This document shows positions 21,801-33,066 of a DNA stretch of 64,000 nucleotides, piece by piece (within the stretch, counting starts at the first letter, position 1; each line of letters begins with the position of its first letter). The stretch comes from Acholoe squamosa. Its lineage: Eukaryota; Annelida; Polychaeta; Phyllodocida; Polynoidae. Under the pieces are notes generated by a model. The model was given only the letters and a program-made list of their open reading frames with translations, made no database searches and had not been told where the DNA came from. Location of the stretch: NCBI GenBank assembly GCA_949317995.1, contig OX439036.1, forward strand, positions 3,093,207 to 3,157,206, written 5' to 3'. A program made the translations under genes and the position numbers.

Positions 21801-22095
21801 GCATTGAGGGCTGATGATGCAGCATTGAGGGCTGCTGATGCAGCATTGAGGGCTGCTGATGCAGCATTGAGGGCTGCTGATGCAGCATTGAGGATTGCTG
21901 ATGCAGCATTGAGGGCTGCTGATGCAGCATTGAGGGCTGCTGATGCAGCATTGAGGGCTGATGATGCAGCGTTGAAGGCTGCTGATGCAGCGTTGAAGGC
22001 TGCTGATGCAGCATTGAGGGCTGATGATGCAGCGTTGAAGGCTGCTGATGCAGCATTGAAGGCTGCTGATGCAGCATTGAGGGCTGCGGATGCAG
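18840..22095. repeat. 21-bp minisatellite, about 3.2 kb
   Basis: About 150 units close to GCAGCATTGAGGGCTGCTGAT. Because 21 is divisible by three and the unit has no stop in several frames, very long ORFs arise on both strands (AADAALR, LHQQPSM and QCCISSP repeats); these are by-products. The array is interrupted by a few related non-repeat inserts: GGAGAGCATCAAGCCAATT at about 19940, 21287 and 21552, and AGAGTGTATCATGACAATTT at about 19992 and 21662. This shows duplication of larger blocks. Confidence 0.95.
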
Positions 22096-23987
22096 CATTG
22101 ATCTATACAATGTCTCATAGTACCTTCCCCCTAAAATGAATCCAAGGAACATAATAATGCTTTCCATTTGTTGCTAGGGCAAGCAGCCACCATTGCCTAG
22201 CAAAATGCACTTTCCAATATAACAGATGAGCTATACTCGGAATAAGTTAAGGTATAGACAGTAAAGACTTTTTACCGATATGATACCGCATGTAGAACCT
22301 CCATACAGTAATTTACAGCGACACTCTGATGGACTCAAGTAAAGTGCTGCAGCTTTCTATTTGTTGCTAGAGTGTTAACCAGTTACCTGGCAATGGCTAC
22401 TTAATTATGCCTAGCAATAGGATCTCTTCAAGCCATTGCTCTCATAGAACTTCTGGTAGTACCTACCCCCCCAAAAGGGACCCAAAGAACATGCTGAAGC
22501 TTTTTGTTTGTTGTGAGGTTAAGTAATAACCTAGCAACAGCTACTTCTGCCTAGCAATGGGCCATTCCTAAAAGAAAAGAGCTTTACTTGGAATGAGCTA
22601 AGGAATCAACAGTGTGGACTGCGTAGGTCAACACACTGGTTTTAAGTGACATTCTGATGGTACCTTCAACCCTAAAATAGACACAAGGAACATGCTGAAA
22701 CTTGTTGTTGCTAGAACAAGCAATTATCTAGCAATGACTACATTTGCCTAGCAATATGACACAATTTGCAATATGTAACATCATACAAAGTTTAGCGGAT
22801 TCCTTAAGAGTTGCTCTCTGTAGAATTATGTCAGGGAAGGTTATTACAAGGTCAATGTAGTGCAAAAAACAACAACTTTGCAATTACCAGTTCTTTTCAG
22901 ACAGTATATCAATAATCAGTGACCATGGTATAACCAGGGTATACTACCCTACCTCCTTTCTTACAGTACGAGGCCATTGTAGAGATTTACTTCTTCCTTT
23001 CTGAGAGAACCTTTGTCAAGAATGGCTCCTCACTTTTAGGGTAAAAGAGACAACAGAATTGTTCGAACCACAACAATTTGGCAGCGGAATATAAAATTGT
23101 TTTGTAGGTCTTCAAACCACATGCCAACATGATACCTCATGTATAAGGCACACCCCGAGTATAAGGCACACCCTGAGTTGAAGAAGGGGGTTCTACTAGA
23201 AAGCACACACAGGGCTTGATTTTAGGTATTTTAGCACCATTCTATTGTATGATACCCTCTATATAGCACCCATCAAATCCCATAAGTGACTCTAGGAGGA
23301 AATCCTCATATAAGCTGGACTTTATATGCAAGGTTTTATAGTATATTTTTGTTGCTCTACAGTCTTTAGCAGCAGTAGCATATTTTTGACAAAATGCCAT
23401 GTCATATTAGTACCTTCTCAGTATACCACATGAATAAGAAGTTGTTTCCATATTGTCTATTCCTTAGCTCATTCCAAGCATAGCTCTCTTCTTCCCATAG
23501 GAAAGGCCCATTGCTAGGCAAATACAGCTGTTGCTAGGTTATTACTTCTCCTAACAACAAATAGAAAGCTTCTGCATGTTCCTTCGGTCCATTTAAGGCG
23601 GGTAGGTACCAGAAATATTTTTATAAGATGAATGTCTCAGAAAGTTCCTGTTGCTAGGCAAAAGTATCCATTGCAAGGTAACTGCTTGTCCTAGCAACAA
23701 ATAGAAAGCTTCAGTACTTGGCTCTATTTACATGGGATAGGTACCATCAGAGTGTCACTGTAAATTAGTATATATATATGGAGCTTCTCAGTATCATATC
23801 AATGAAATGTTGTTTCCGTACTGTGTGGGTCTTTTCACTCAATTCAAGTGAAGCTCATTGTTGTAGTGGAAAGGGCCTTTTGCTAGGCAAGGTACCTGAT
23901 TGTCCTAGCAACAAATAGAAAGCTTCAGTATGTTCATTGGGCCCATTTTAGGGGGGTAGGTACTATGAGACATTGTATAGATCAATG
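22096..23987. mobile_element. Foldback-type element with compound inverted repeats
   Basis: The outermost 29 bases (22096-22124) are a perfect reverse complement of 23959-23987. The left arm (to about 22790) contains four tandem degenerate units with TTCTATTTGTTGCTAG and TGCCTAGCAA. The right arm (from about 23450) contains at least three inverted counterparts with CCTAGCAACAAATAGAAAGCTT. The centre (22790-23450) is unique and non-coding. No transposase ORF is present. The architecture is that of foldback or long-TIR non-autonomous DNA transposons. Confidence 0.75.
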
Positions 23988-24141
23988 TCTCAGAAAGGGT
24001 CTTTTGCTATATATGTAGCTATTAGTGTAAGGGTTTAACAGGAGATATCTACAGTTGTCCTGGTACACATGGACGTAATCCATGAGGCTCTGGGTCAGGA
24101 AAGGAAAGGATGCCCTCCTGGGGTCAGGCAAAAAAAACATC

Positions 24142-24153
24142 AGAGAGAGAGAT

Positions 24154-24221
<68 letters not shown>
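24142..24221. repeat. (GA)n microsatellite
   Basis: Nearly pure GA dinucleotide run of about 80 bases. Arg-Glu and Ser-Leu ORFs across it are spurious. Confidence 0.97.
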
Positions 24222-24224
<3 letters not shown>

Positions 24225-26202
24225 CAGAGACATACAAAGATAAAATCCTAATTATAAGGCCTGATACAGAGAGAGAGAGACAGGTGGTGACTGAGGGAGC
24301 CTACTGATAACATCACTGTAGGTAATATATACCTACCTATAACACTCTGCACCATGCAATCCTTATACAGCATGTCTAAGCATTCAACAGGCTATTCGGC
24401 TATCTAGTAAATGAGGACTGCTTAGGGCTAGGGTATTTAGTCAATGAGGACCGCTTAGGGCTAGGGTAATTAGGGAGATTTTTAAAGTCAGCCTGGTGCT
24501 TCTGGAGGTGATCAATGAGTCAGGGACAGATAAGGTTTCCTCTTGGTCAGTAGTGGGAATTACTTAAATAATTCAGTTCCATACCAACATGGTTTATTTA
24601 GTAGACATACTCTCTCAGTGTGGTATAGGAAGAATACAACAAAGTTTAAAAATGAAATTAAACATATGGTAAGTAATGCTTAGAAACTGCTACCGGGCTT
24701 CGTGTTCAGTGTCCAGAACAGGAAGTAATAGAAATGATACACATCTCAGATGAAATGACTATTTCAATTTACTTTCATTTCTCTTTCATGATTTGCTCTG
24801 GTTTCACAAAAGCTCTTATTTTGTAAAAAAATAAATAAATAAAAAAATGCTTGCATCTCTAATCCCCCCTAAAAAAAGAAAGAAAACCCAATTTAGAAAG
24901 AATTGAATTTCAAATTTAATGCTAAAAATTGATGGCCTTGGGGATCCCATGAAATACCAAATATATGCCATTCTTTCAGACTTCCCATGTTAAGTTGATG
25001 AAGATAACTGACATTTTGTGTTTCAAAGGTGACCCTTGAGTGGAGTCTTAAATCATCACGGACAACATAGCTGAGGCAATGAAGATAAGCTGCAGTGTTA
25101 TGTGCACAGTGGTTGTACCCTAGAACCTTTAACTGACAATTAACGGAACCATTTAGATCAATTTGTAACGATGCTATTTCATTCACTGGCCTGTTGGTCT
25201 GTCATCAGTTGATAACTACATACTGATAACTACATACTGAATGAGTAGGACCACAGCAATTACGGTTACCAATTGACTTTTATTGCGGTTAGTTAAAAAA
25301 ACAAACAAACTTTCAGGGGTAATTACATTGAATAAAAAGATTTTGACATGCTACCCAGGCATGTGATTTTGACACTACTTGCATATTTTTCTTGAAAGTT
25401 AGCATTAAATAACCCAAATGAGGTAGCCTGTATGATATATTGGAAAGGTACACCAACTATCATGATTGTACACAAGTTTGCAGTGGCCTCCAAGCTTAAC
25501 CTATACAGCTTCTCGTAAAATCTGACCAATTGTGACGTCATCAAAATGCACCAGAGCAGCCTCGTCCCTGCCCTTATGCTAGCAGATGTAGCCCTAAGTA
25601 TATTAGAATTTTCTAATTCAATAGACACACTCCTGAAAGAGGGCAACATGAAAATTGGGTGGTCTTTTCTTTTAACAATAATGATCACATGAATACTGCA
25701 GGGTAATCCTATCTCAGTACAGAAGTACAATGCTATTATCAATGTATCGGTATAACATAGATAAACGTTAAGGCACTAATGTGAGACTGTGCAACTGTTT
25801 AAACCCTATAAAAGCCAACGATGCAGGAGTGCATCATGCCCATTGGTCGTCATGATGCACCAATGAAGTGCTGGTGAGACTGCTCACCAGCATTCATTGA
25901 AGCATCATGTCGAACGTACGGGGTTGATATATTTACTCCAGGAGTGTCATCATGATGGACCAAAGGGTGGCAGGTTAACATGGATAAACATAGCCTAATC
26001 CCGTCACATGAGCTGATTAAAACCAATGATCATAAGGAATGGACCTAGGAATGACCAAATGATCTTTACGACCATTACAAATTATCGAAGTAGCACACAA
26101 TATCACACCGACAATGAAATGGTGCATCTTGCTCACCCATTCAATATGAAACAGGTAGTAACCCGAGGTGGAAATAAAAAAAAATTCAAATCAATATCAA
26201 TG

Positions 26203-26204
<2 letters not shown>
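24222..26204. other. AT-rich region without recognisable genes
   Basis: Short tandem duplication of AATGAGGAC.GCTTAGGGCTAGGGTA at about 24410-24470. ORFs at 24893-25186 and 25323-25742 show no family I recognise and have no supporting context. One strong hairpin at 25851 is listed separately. Confidence 0.5.
25851..25909. repeat. Long imperfect palindrome
   Basis: CATGATGC...CTGGTGAG / CTCACCAG...GCATCATG with a 4-base loop. About 26 bases per arm pair with a few mismatches; the inner nine (GCTGGTGAG) are perfect. Likely a hairpin or MITE end. Confidence 0.7.

Positions 26205-26255
<51 letters not shown>
26205..26255. repeat. (AT)n microsatellite
   Basis: About 25 AT units, immediately followed by the 57-base direct repeat at 26257. 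Confidence 0.95.
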
Positions 26256-26256
<1 letters not shown>

Positions 26257-26258
<2 letters not shown>

Positions 26259-26313
26259 GAAGAATATACTGGTAATATACGGACATTAATATAATATTAT
26301 AGGTGATACCATA
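26257..26313 (+). repeat. 57-bp direct repeat, copy 1
   Basis: Identical except one base to 27356-27412. The two copies bracket about 1.04 kb of non-coding AT-rich DNA and may be ends or fragments of one dispersed element. Confidence 0.8.
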
Positions 26314-27355
26314 ACATGTGATGCATCCTTACCTAATCAGGCACATGTCAGAAAAATGGATTTCACTGTTATACTCTGTTCACATAAAGTACATCAAGAG
26401 CTTCAGAATACTTTTCATTTCATCAAAATATCTTTATTTGTCAAATTTTTCTGAATTTTCAAAATCATTAAGTGGTCAGAATTCGTTCAGAGAAGTTAAG
26501 CTTCAAATATAGGCCTTTTTATCACTGTCTACTCATACAGAAAAGAGGGAGGCACATTTGTAGGGTCTATACTGTATGTTCTTAGTACAAGCCAACTCAT
26601 GCTGGTCTCAATTTAAAGAGAACACTTAAAGCTACATGTACAGATTATTATCTGTTGCCTTTCTTTAATTTTTACTTTTTTTATTCCAGACATTGCAATT
26701 ATATCATAAATATGACAGCGGAAACTGGCGGCTGTAAATTAGCAACAATTATCAAATTGTGCAATTTTCATAGTTTCTACTGATTTTTTTTGCATTTATC
26801 TTTTAGGCAAACAACAGTGAACATAATAATGAAAGCAAACATGCAAAAAGGTCAAAATTACTAGTATTAGCATTTTCCACCTTTTCACCTCATTATCACT
26901 GGTCTATGAGGGGCGAGATGTGCCTGATTTGGTTAGGATGCATTACATATATGAAGAGTGTAATGATGAATATAATAATAAATGATCTCATCACAGAAAA
27001 CATGAGTTTGGTGGGTTACTGACCTTGGGGCTGTCAGCACCATACATGCCTTTATTAAATACAACCATAATAATAAGTTGACAAAGGTAAGAGTCAGTAT
27101 ATTGAACAATAATAATAACAATAGTAAAACTTAAAAATCAAGGAAACACCTGGTGTGGTGTTACCTGTACAGGTGAGATTGGCCAACTGATGGTTAGTTC
27201 AAAGTAGCCTCTTATACCCTGGAGGACTGTTTACCATGACGTCATACTATGACACCATAGATATTATTGCGCTCTGCAAGTAGTCCCTAACCTTTCATGG
27301 TTAATTATATATATGTACACAGGTGTATATAGTTCCATAAGTTATCTCCCTACCA
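26314..27355. other. AT-rich DNA between 57-bp repeats
   Basis: No convincing gene. The segment 27009-27050 (TGGTGGGTTACTGACCTTGG onward) recurs at 28422-28462 with two or three differences, so part of this DNA is a dispersed repeat. Confidence 0.5.
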
Positions 27356-27412
27356 GGGAAGAATATACTAGTAATATACGGACATTAATATAATATTATA
27401 GGTGATACCATA
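27356..27412 (+). repeat. 57-bp direct repeat, copy 2
   Basis: Second copy of 26257-26313. It is followed by ATATATGAAGAGTGTAACGATGAAT, which also occurs near 26947. Confidence 0.8.
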
Positions 27413-27690
27413 TATGAAGAGTGTAACGATGAATGAACAAGTAACCAATGGATAACTCATGACGAGTGTTTGTTAGTGAAGGATAATGACACAAGGCCGT
27501 AGGCCGAGTGTTATTAGCCTTTGCTAACACACACGAGTCATTCAAGTTGAAAACAAAAATTATTCCCCCTCCCCGGGACTCGAAGCGAGCCATAGTGTGT
27601 GTACACAGGTACATACGCCCGGCAGTGGACAGCAATAGCACCCGTCTCGGCTAGCCTTGGCAGGGGCACACGGCGAAAAATAGTGTACAT

Positions 27691-27930
27691 ACACCTCGTC
27701 GCCCGGCAGCAGACAGCGACAACGCACACGGCGAAAAAAGATGCGTCTCGCGGTTATGTTTGTGTAGAATACACCTCGTCGCCCGGTAGCGGACAGCGAC
27801 AGCGCACACGGCGAAAAAAGATGCTTCTCGGGGTTATGGTTGTGTATAATACATCTCGTCGCCTGGCAGCGGACAGCGACAGCGCACACAGCGAAAAAAG
27901 ACGCGTCTGGACCGGGATTCAATCCGCGGA
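27691..27930. repeat. Three tandem 80-bp GC-rich units
   Basis: Units start at 27691, 27771 and 27851 with ACACCTCGTCGCC and contain GACAGCGACAGCGCACAC then CGGCGAAAAAAGATGC. A partial unit recurs at 28018-28060. Much more GC-rich than its surroundings. Frames across it vary between units, so it is not obviously coding. Confidence 0.85.
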
Positions 27931-27972
27931 CCTCTCATGGCTGAGCGCAATGCGCTAACCACTAGACCACTG
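27909..27972 (-). repeat. tRNA-like sequence (tRNA-derived SINE or tRNA pseudogene)
   Basis: The minus strand reads AGTGGTCTAGTGGTTAGCGC, a good RNA polymerase III A box, and later GGATTGAATCCC, a B box with one base missing compared with GATTCGAATCC. Embedded in the 80-bp repeat region. The imperfect B box argues against a functional tRNA. Confidence 0.6.
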
Positions 27973-28104
27973 CTTCTCCTCCTCCAAATGCGTCTCGCTG
28001 TTATGTTTCCTACTAAATACACCTCGTCGCCTGGCAGCGGACAGCGACAGTGCACACAGCTTTGTATCATATCCAGATTTGGTTCGAACCGAGCATTTCT
28101 CATC

Positions 28105-28176
28105 AGTCCCTGTGGCGCACTGCATAGGGAGTTGGACTAAGGACCTGAGATTGCAGGTTCGACCCCTACCATGGCA
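28105..28176 (+). repeat. tRNA-like sequence (probably SINE head)
   Basis: GTGGCGCACTGCATAGGG resembles an A box and GGTTCGACCCC (28156-28166) is a perfect B box; the length of about 72 fits a tRNA. Stem pairing is poor at the ends, so I favour a tRNA-derived SINE over a functional tRNA gene. Confidence 0.6.
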
Positions 28177-28507
28177 ATGAAATAGTCTGTTGGTTTAAAC
28201 ATGTAACATATGACATGGAAGGACATGAGAGGCGTACAGTTATCCATTGATAACCGCACGGGGTGCGGGTTATCCATGGATAACCGCACGCCTTACAAAA
28301 TTGATGTTACAACCTATAGGGTGTGCAATATCGACAGATATGTGGTTTGGAATATCCACCAAAAAGCACTGAGTAACCAAGAAATCACGGCATAATGTAT
28401 AATACTGATTGATCTCATCACTGGTGGGTTACCGACCTTGGGGCTATCAGCACCATACATGCTGAACACACATCTAAACACGCCAAACACATATAAACAC
28501 ATACCAA

Positions 28508-29369
28508 TCAACATTGCAAATGAGATTGGCAAACTCTTTCTAACTCCAATAATTCATCTTTAAAATCATGTAAATAACCATATACATCATTGGATTTACA
28601 ATTGGCTTTCTTCTTGATAGCCTCTACACTGAGACCAGCATTTTTTAACATTGTAGCACCTCCATGTCTAAGTGAATGAGTAGAGACACAACCTTTAATA
28701 CCAGAATGGATAGCTAGAACTTTGAGCTTCGAAGTAACATACTGATAATTCATACAACTACCATTGGAAAATCTCTTCTATTCCTACCTCTACACAAATC
28801 CTGTAAGCCCCTACATGGACATAGTAATGATCTTTCATTTCTTGACAAAAATATATCAAACAAACTCCTACCAAGCTGGTCAGTCTTTGAACTTTCTACA
28901 TGTACGACTACATAGCTGTCATTAACTTTAACATCACCTACCCTAAATGTGTAAGGGGATTTTACCACATGACCTACCCTGAGTACACCTCTATAACATG
29001 TTGATATAGCCAACCAAAATTTCATGTCTGCCCCATTAGATAGGTCTAAATTGGACCTTACTTTTAGCATTTCTTAAGGAGTCAGGGGATGATACTCCTT
29101 GTAGGATTAGTATCATGTCGCTCAATACCACCTTCAAGATGAAATTACTGCTGTAATCAAAGAAACCTTCTAACTTTTGTTGGTACCAAACCCCAGACAT
29201 GTAATTTTTTACAGATGATGGCTTCAAAACTCAGACAGACTGCATATATTGAACCCTGTGATGGAGAACAAGGAAAAAGTTTTAAACTAAATCTTTTACA
29301 AAACTTCTTATACCTTTTAAGTTGTTGTTTCCTAGTTCTCCTAGTATTCTCTGACACACCCTGGTCCAA
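28508..29369 (-). pseudogene. Tyrosine recombinase of a Ngaro/PAT-like element (decayed)
   Basis: Minus-strand frames, joined across at least three frameshifts, read as a tyrosine recombinase. First comes an N-terminal SAM-like core-binding part (NTRRTRKQQLKRYKKFCKRF). Next is the catalytic part with the first Arg in YRGVLRVGHV, a Lys in ESSKTDQ, the HxxR box in THSLRHGGATML (about 28655-28680), and a likely nucleophile Tyr in DVYGYLHDF (about 28575). Such recombinases integrate circular cDNA of DIRS-group retroelements. It lies directly downstream of RT/RNase H remnants on the same strand. No methyltransferase domain lies between them, which favours Ngaro or PAT-like over DIRS1-like. Confidence 0.75.
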
Positions 29370-29449
29370 AAGATTCCTTTTTCTTTTTTACAACCTCTTC
29401 CACTCTGGAACCAAAACAGCACATGTTATTATCATGTAGAGTGGCAATA

Positions 29450-30542
29450 CTTTTTTTAGGCATACCTTTCTAAACACGCCTTGACAACTGGTCAGCCAGA
29501 ACATTATCCTCCGACCTAATATAAGTAGCGTAAATTTTTACATTGTTGATGAAACACAACCAAAAGATTTTTCTCAACCATTCCATGCAAAGTTTGTTCT
29601 TGGATCTATCCGTGTTGATCATGGCTAGAACTTGCATATTGTCCATTAAACAATGGATCCTTTTATTTTTTCAACTAGAAATCCAACGTATTAAACCCAT
29701 CATAACAGTGTGCAATTCATATACATTGATATTTCTGTGATGGTTACTAAGATTATCGATTACTTGAGGAAAGGAAAATGACCCGAACCTATGGTGAGTG
29801 TATCATAAGATGTCCAGTCTCCATACAAAAAATCCTTTCCAATCCAAGAGCCAAAGCCCTTAATAGAGGAATCCGAATACATTGGGGTATTTATAAGTCA
29901 TTAAGGATTAAACTTTTACAGTTAAATGTATTGCAAAAATCCAACCACCAACGCATGTCCTGTCTAGTACAATCAGAGACTTTAATGCAACCCCTCGGTT
30001 TAGCATGAGCACATAAATGAAAAATCCTTCTACTAAAGGTCCTACCACCTTTGACCACCTGACAACAGAATGACATTAGTCCACCAATTCTCTCAAAATT
30101 CCTTTTTTGAAATGAACTTCTTATTAACATTGTCTAAAAAATTTCTCTTCATTTTTTCTACTTTATCCTTAGGTAAAGATAATGCCCATTTTTCAGGAAT
30201 CACAGTTTGAAGGGTGGGGTCTAGGGATATACCCATGACAGTATCAGTGACTTTGAAGAGAACCTCATCTAGAATGATGAACTGATTATGATTGCTCAAG
30301 ATTTGGTTAGTTAAACCTGAGTCGATTGGTAATTTTCCAGATTCAATGTAATTTAACATTGATGAGGCAAAAAGTTCTTTTTGTGCCTTTATTAATGCCT
30401 CTCTAGAAGGTGTGACGGAGGGGTGCTTGCACAGTTTTGTGATGGCCCTTTCAGCTATAGGTAATACCTTTTGTGAGACGTTGGCTCTTTTGGCATTAGC
30501 TGCTCTGACTGATATCCTTGGTGACCTGGTTTTGGGGGTCAA
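29450..30542 (-). pseudogene. DIRS-group RT (thumb) and RNase H remnant
   Basis: From 30542 leftward, a 149-codon frame ends in an RT-like segment with GISLD, LSLPKDKVEKMK and ISKKEF. After a one-base frame change, FERIGGLMSFCCQVV and GRTFSRRIF continue the family pattern, with RWWLDF. RNase H follows: YSDSSIKGFGSW with GDW (29845-29888), then after one stop WTDN-like MDNMQVLAMIN, and SEDNVLADQLSRR at about 29460. The RT palm with its catalytic aspartates is missing, so this is 5'-truncated. The first about 90 residues of the 30542 frame are not recognised. Confidence 0.7.
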
Positions 30543-30559
30543 CCTGTTGACCTAGAACC

Positions 30560-30930
30560 AGCCGTCTTGACCTTTGTGGGTCGGCTCTGTTTATTTATAG
30601 TGGTTCTGGTCCGTGATTGGGTGGGGGCTGGGGGTCTGTCTTCCTGGGAGTTCTGTGACCTAGACCCCCCTTTGTGTGGTGCCAAAATGGACCAATCAGA
30701 ACCCTCCCTTTTGGTGGGAAATTCAAAATGGTCACGTGACCCAAACCCCCTGTGGTGTGCCGGCAAAAGAACGGCACCCTCTGATTGGCTGGCTGTTTAG
30801 GTCATCTGACCTCTATTATGCAAATAAGGTCACATGACCCTAATTTGAATGGACCAATCAGAGGTTGTCATTTTGGTGGGAAATTTGAAAAATTTGGTGA
30901 CCTGACTCTTTTTTTTTGTAAAAACCTTTT
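30560..30930. promoter_or_regulatory. CCAAT-box-rich segment, possible promoter
   Basis: GACCAATCAGA occurs at about 30689 and 30852 followed by TTTTGGTGGGAAATT in both cases, and inverted CTGATTGG at about 30781. ATGCAAAT (octamer) is at 30818-30825, and TCACGTGACC and TCACATGACC lie nearby. The repeated layout suggests a duplicated promoter or LTR-like control region of the neighbouring relic. Direction uncertain. Confidence 0.35.
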
Positions 30931-31155
30931 GCAAAAAAAAAAAGAAAAAAAGTGGTTGGTTGGCTGTCCACAGGTCATACCGTCAGTCAGCTGTATGCAG
31001 CAAGCAAGTAGTTACGTGACCTTATTAGCATAAAGAGGTGTGGTTTATTATGTAGATGAGGGTGTGAGATATTTTTCGTATAAATAAAAAAAGGCAAACT
31101 GAAAGCTTGCAAAGAAAAAAAAACAAAAAAAAAAAAACTAAAACATGAAATATTT

Positions 31156-31229
31156 GGGGAGGGGGGCCCTTGGGGTGGGGGGCCTTTGGGGAAACCATTG
31201 GGTTGGGGGCCTTGGGTGGGTGGGGCCCC
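31156..31229 (+). other. G-run cluster with quadruplex potential
   Basis: Runs of three to six G (GGGGAGGGGGG, GGGGTGGGGGG, GGGG, GGGGG, GGG, GGG, GGGG) separated by short loops, following A-rich DNA. Meets the simple four-run quadruplex pattern. Confidence 0.6.
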
Positions 31230-33060
31230 TTTTTTTTTTAGTAAACCCGCCCCTTGGCTAGGGGCAGGTTTAGTAAAAGTAAAATTTACATAAGGTAGTT
31301 AAATATTAAATAGAAATACAATAGAACCCACATATGGAGAAGTACACATTCTACTTTCTATTTGTCGTAATCTCATTTCATTTTTTTCACATACAAACTA
31401 TCTTGGTGTCTTAGCTACACATGAATCGTAATTCATTGTGAGTGGTCTTTGGTTGGTTCCTATATTTTGTCCATGGTTTCTGGTGTATATGTTGTTTCTC
31501 ATTTATCTACTGTGTCCTCGGATGTTACAGCGTTAGAAAACACAGAAGATGCTTGTTCAAAAGGAAAAAATCCTCCATGCTTATTTCTGCAAAGCTGCAA
31601 CTCGTAGTCCAGAAAGTTCAATTTCTTCAACATTTCCGTCAGCAAAATTTTGCTCTGTGGAATTAGATTCATACCTTCCGAGGCCAACGGGCAGGTAGGA
31701 TAATGTCTGAAATGCTCCACGGCGATGTCGTCACTTTCTAACCATGTGTGTATAGCTACTCCACATTGGTAGCGTTGAAAAAGAATCCGTGGGCGGCGAG
31801 TTTCTCTGTGAAATGTCGGGGTTTATTCGAAAGTGTTGAGTCTCCTTGATAAATCGACAAAACATACGTACTTGACCATTCTCTTAGGTAGGTAGGTAAG
31901 TTGGTAACGTGGTGCGAGCAGTGATGACGGTGGTATTAGCTGTGTCGAGTGTGGACGTATCAGTGGTAGGCGAGGTGGTAAATGAGACAGCAGAGACGTG
32001 ATGTAAGTGGTTCATATAGATGTGCTTAATCCCCTTTCCAGCTGCATACTCTCCATCTCCACCACCAAGTTCCTGTGTAGCGACTTAAGATGGGATTCCC
32101 ATGGTGCACACCTCTAACTCTTTTACATAAGTCACCACGCCCTTCCACAATTACTCTCTACGTATGATCTCTTTTTCTTTGTTTTCAAAGTGAAGCAATA
32201 CATATCTGACCACGTCAACACCGACCAAACCCTTTTAACACCAATTCTCCATTCAACTTCATGGAAAATTGATAAAATGTGCACTTGCCCTATTTTATAT
32301 TTAATAATGACTTTATTCTGAGTGCATTCCACTTTGCACAAAGAATAAATGAATTATTGATTTTTATTGTCCCCAAAATACCATTATTTTGAACACAATA
32401 ATAATCATTCCCTTTCCCCACCTGAAAGGGTACCGCCAAATTATTTTCAAAATTTTAGGTCTACCTAAAGTGGAGAAATAATTTTTATTTCAAAGCAGTC
32501 TGAAGATCCCCTATGGTGAAACCGCCCGGTTCCTCAAATTAATCCCCATGGACAAGGAACCAATCAGAGAACTCGGTACATGCTACCCCAGCAACCGTTC
32601 CTCTAGCAACAGGATCATGACAACCAACTTTGCCATGATTGGTCAATACTGGTCACATGACAGGCACTATAAAAGGGCACTTTTTCAAAAAAGTGCCATT
32701 CCAGCGGTAACTGCGAAACTGTTCACATCTACCCCGTACTACCTTGATAGTCTTGATTAGTATATCTTTTTCCTTCATTCAATCTTTTTGAAATTTCCTC
32801 ACATTCGGCATCAGCAGCGTCACATCCTCTTTATCTCCTCAGTCTACACACATTGGACGCGTTTATTTGGCCAGTTGCCAAACTCATGAGCAGTACCATA
32901 CTTTCTGATATAATCCGGGTGACCACATGGGGGCCATTCCAGCTCAAAAATTAGTTTTATACACCTTAAAGGTTTGTGTATTCTGAATACTCTCACAAGC
33001 ACTGAAATGGCACAATTTAAATTAGTATCATATCCAACTTTCTGCCATTGAGCATTCTTT
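31230..33060. other. Non-coding region, little recognised
   Basis: No gene recognised; small ORFs here lack family resemblance. At about 32557-32680, CCAATCAGAG, then GATTGGTC and TATAAAAG (32669) form a promoter-like grouping upstream of a short frame; function unknown. Confidence 0.4.
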
Positions 33061-33066
33061 AATAAC

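Noticed and set aside
18721..22167. Long ORFs of AADAALR, LHQQPSM or QCCISSP repeats on both strands
   Set aside because: They follow from a 21-bp unit without stops in several frames; frames overlap on both strands and none has a start context or flanking gene structure.
23982..24307. Ser-Leu and Arg-Glu ORFs over the GA run
   Set aside because: Microsatellite translation.
27909..28176. Functional tRNA genes
   Set aside because: The B box on the minus copy is short by one base and acceptor arms pair poorly; tRNA-derived repeats fit better.
31499..31720. 73-codon ORF (MEHFRHYPTC...) as a Polinton or host gene fragment
   Set aside because: No motif recognised and no neighbouring frame continues it.
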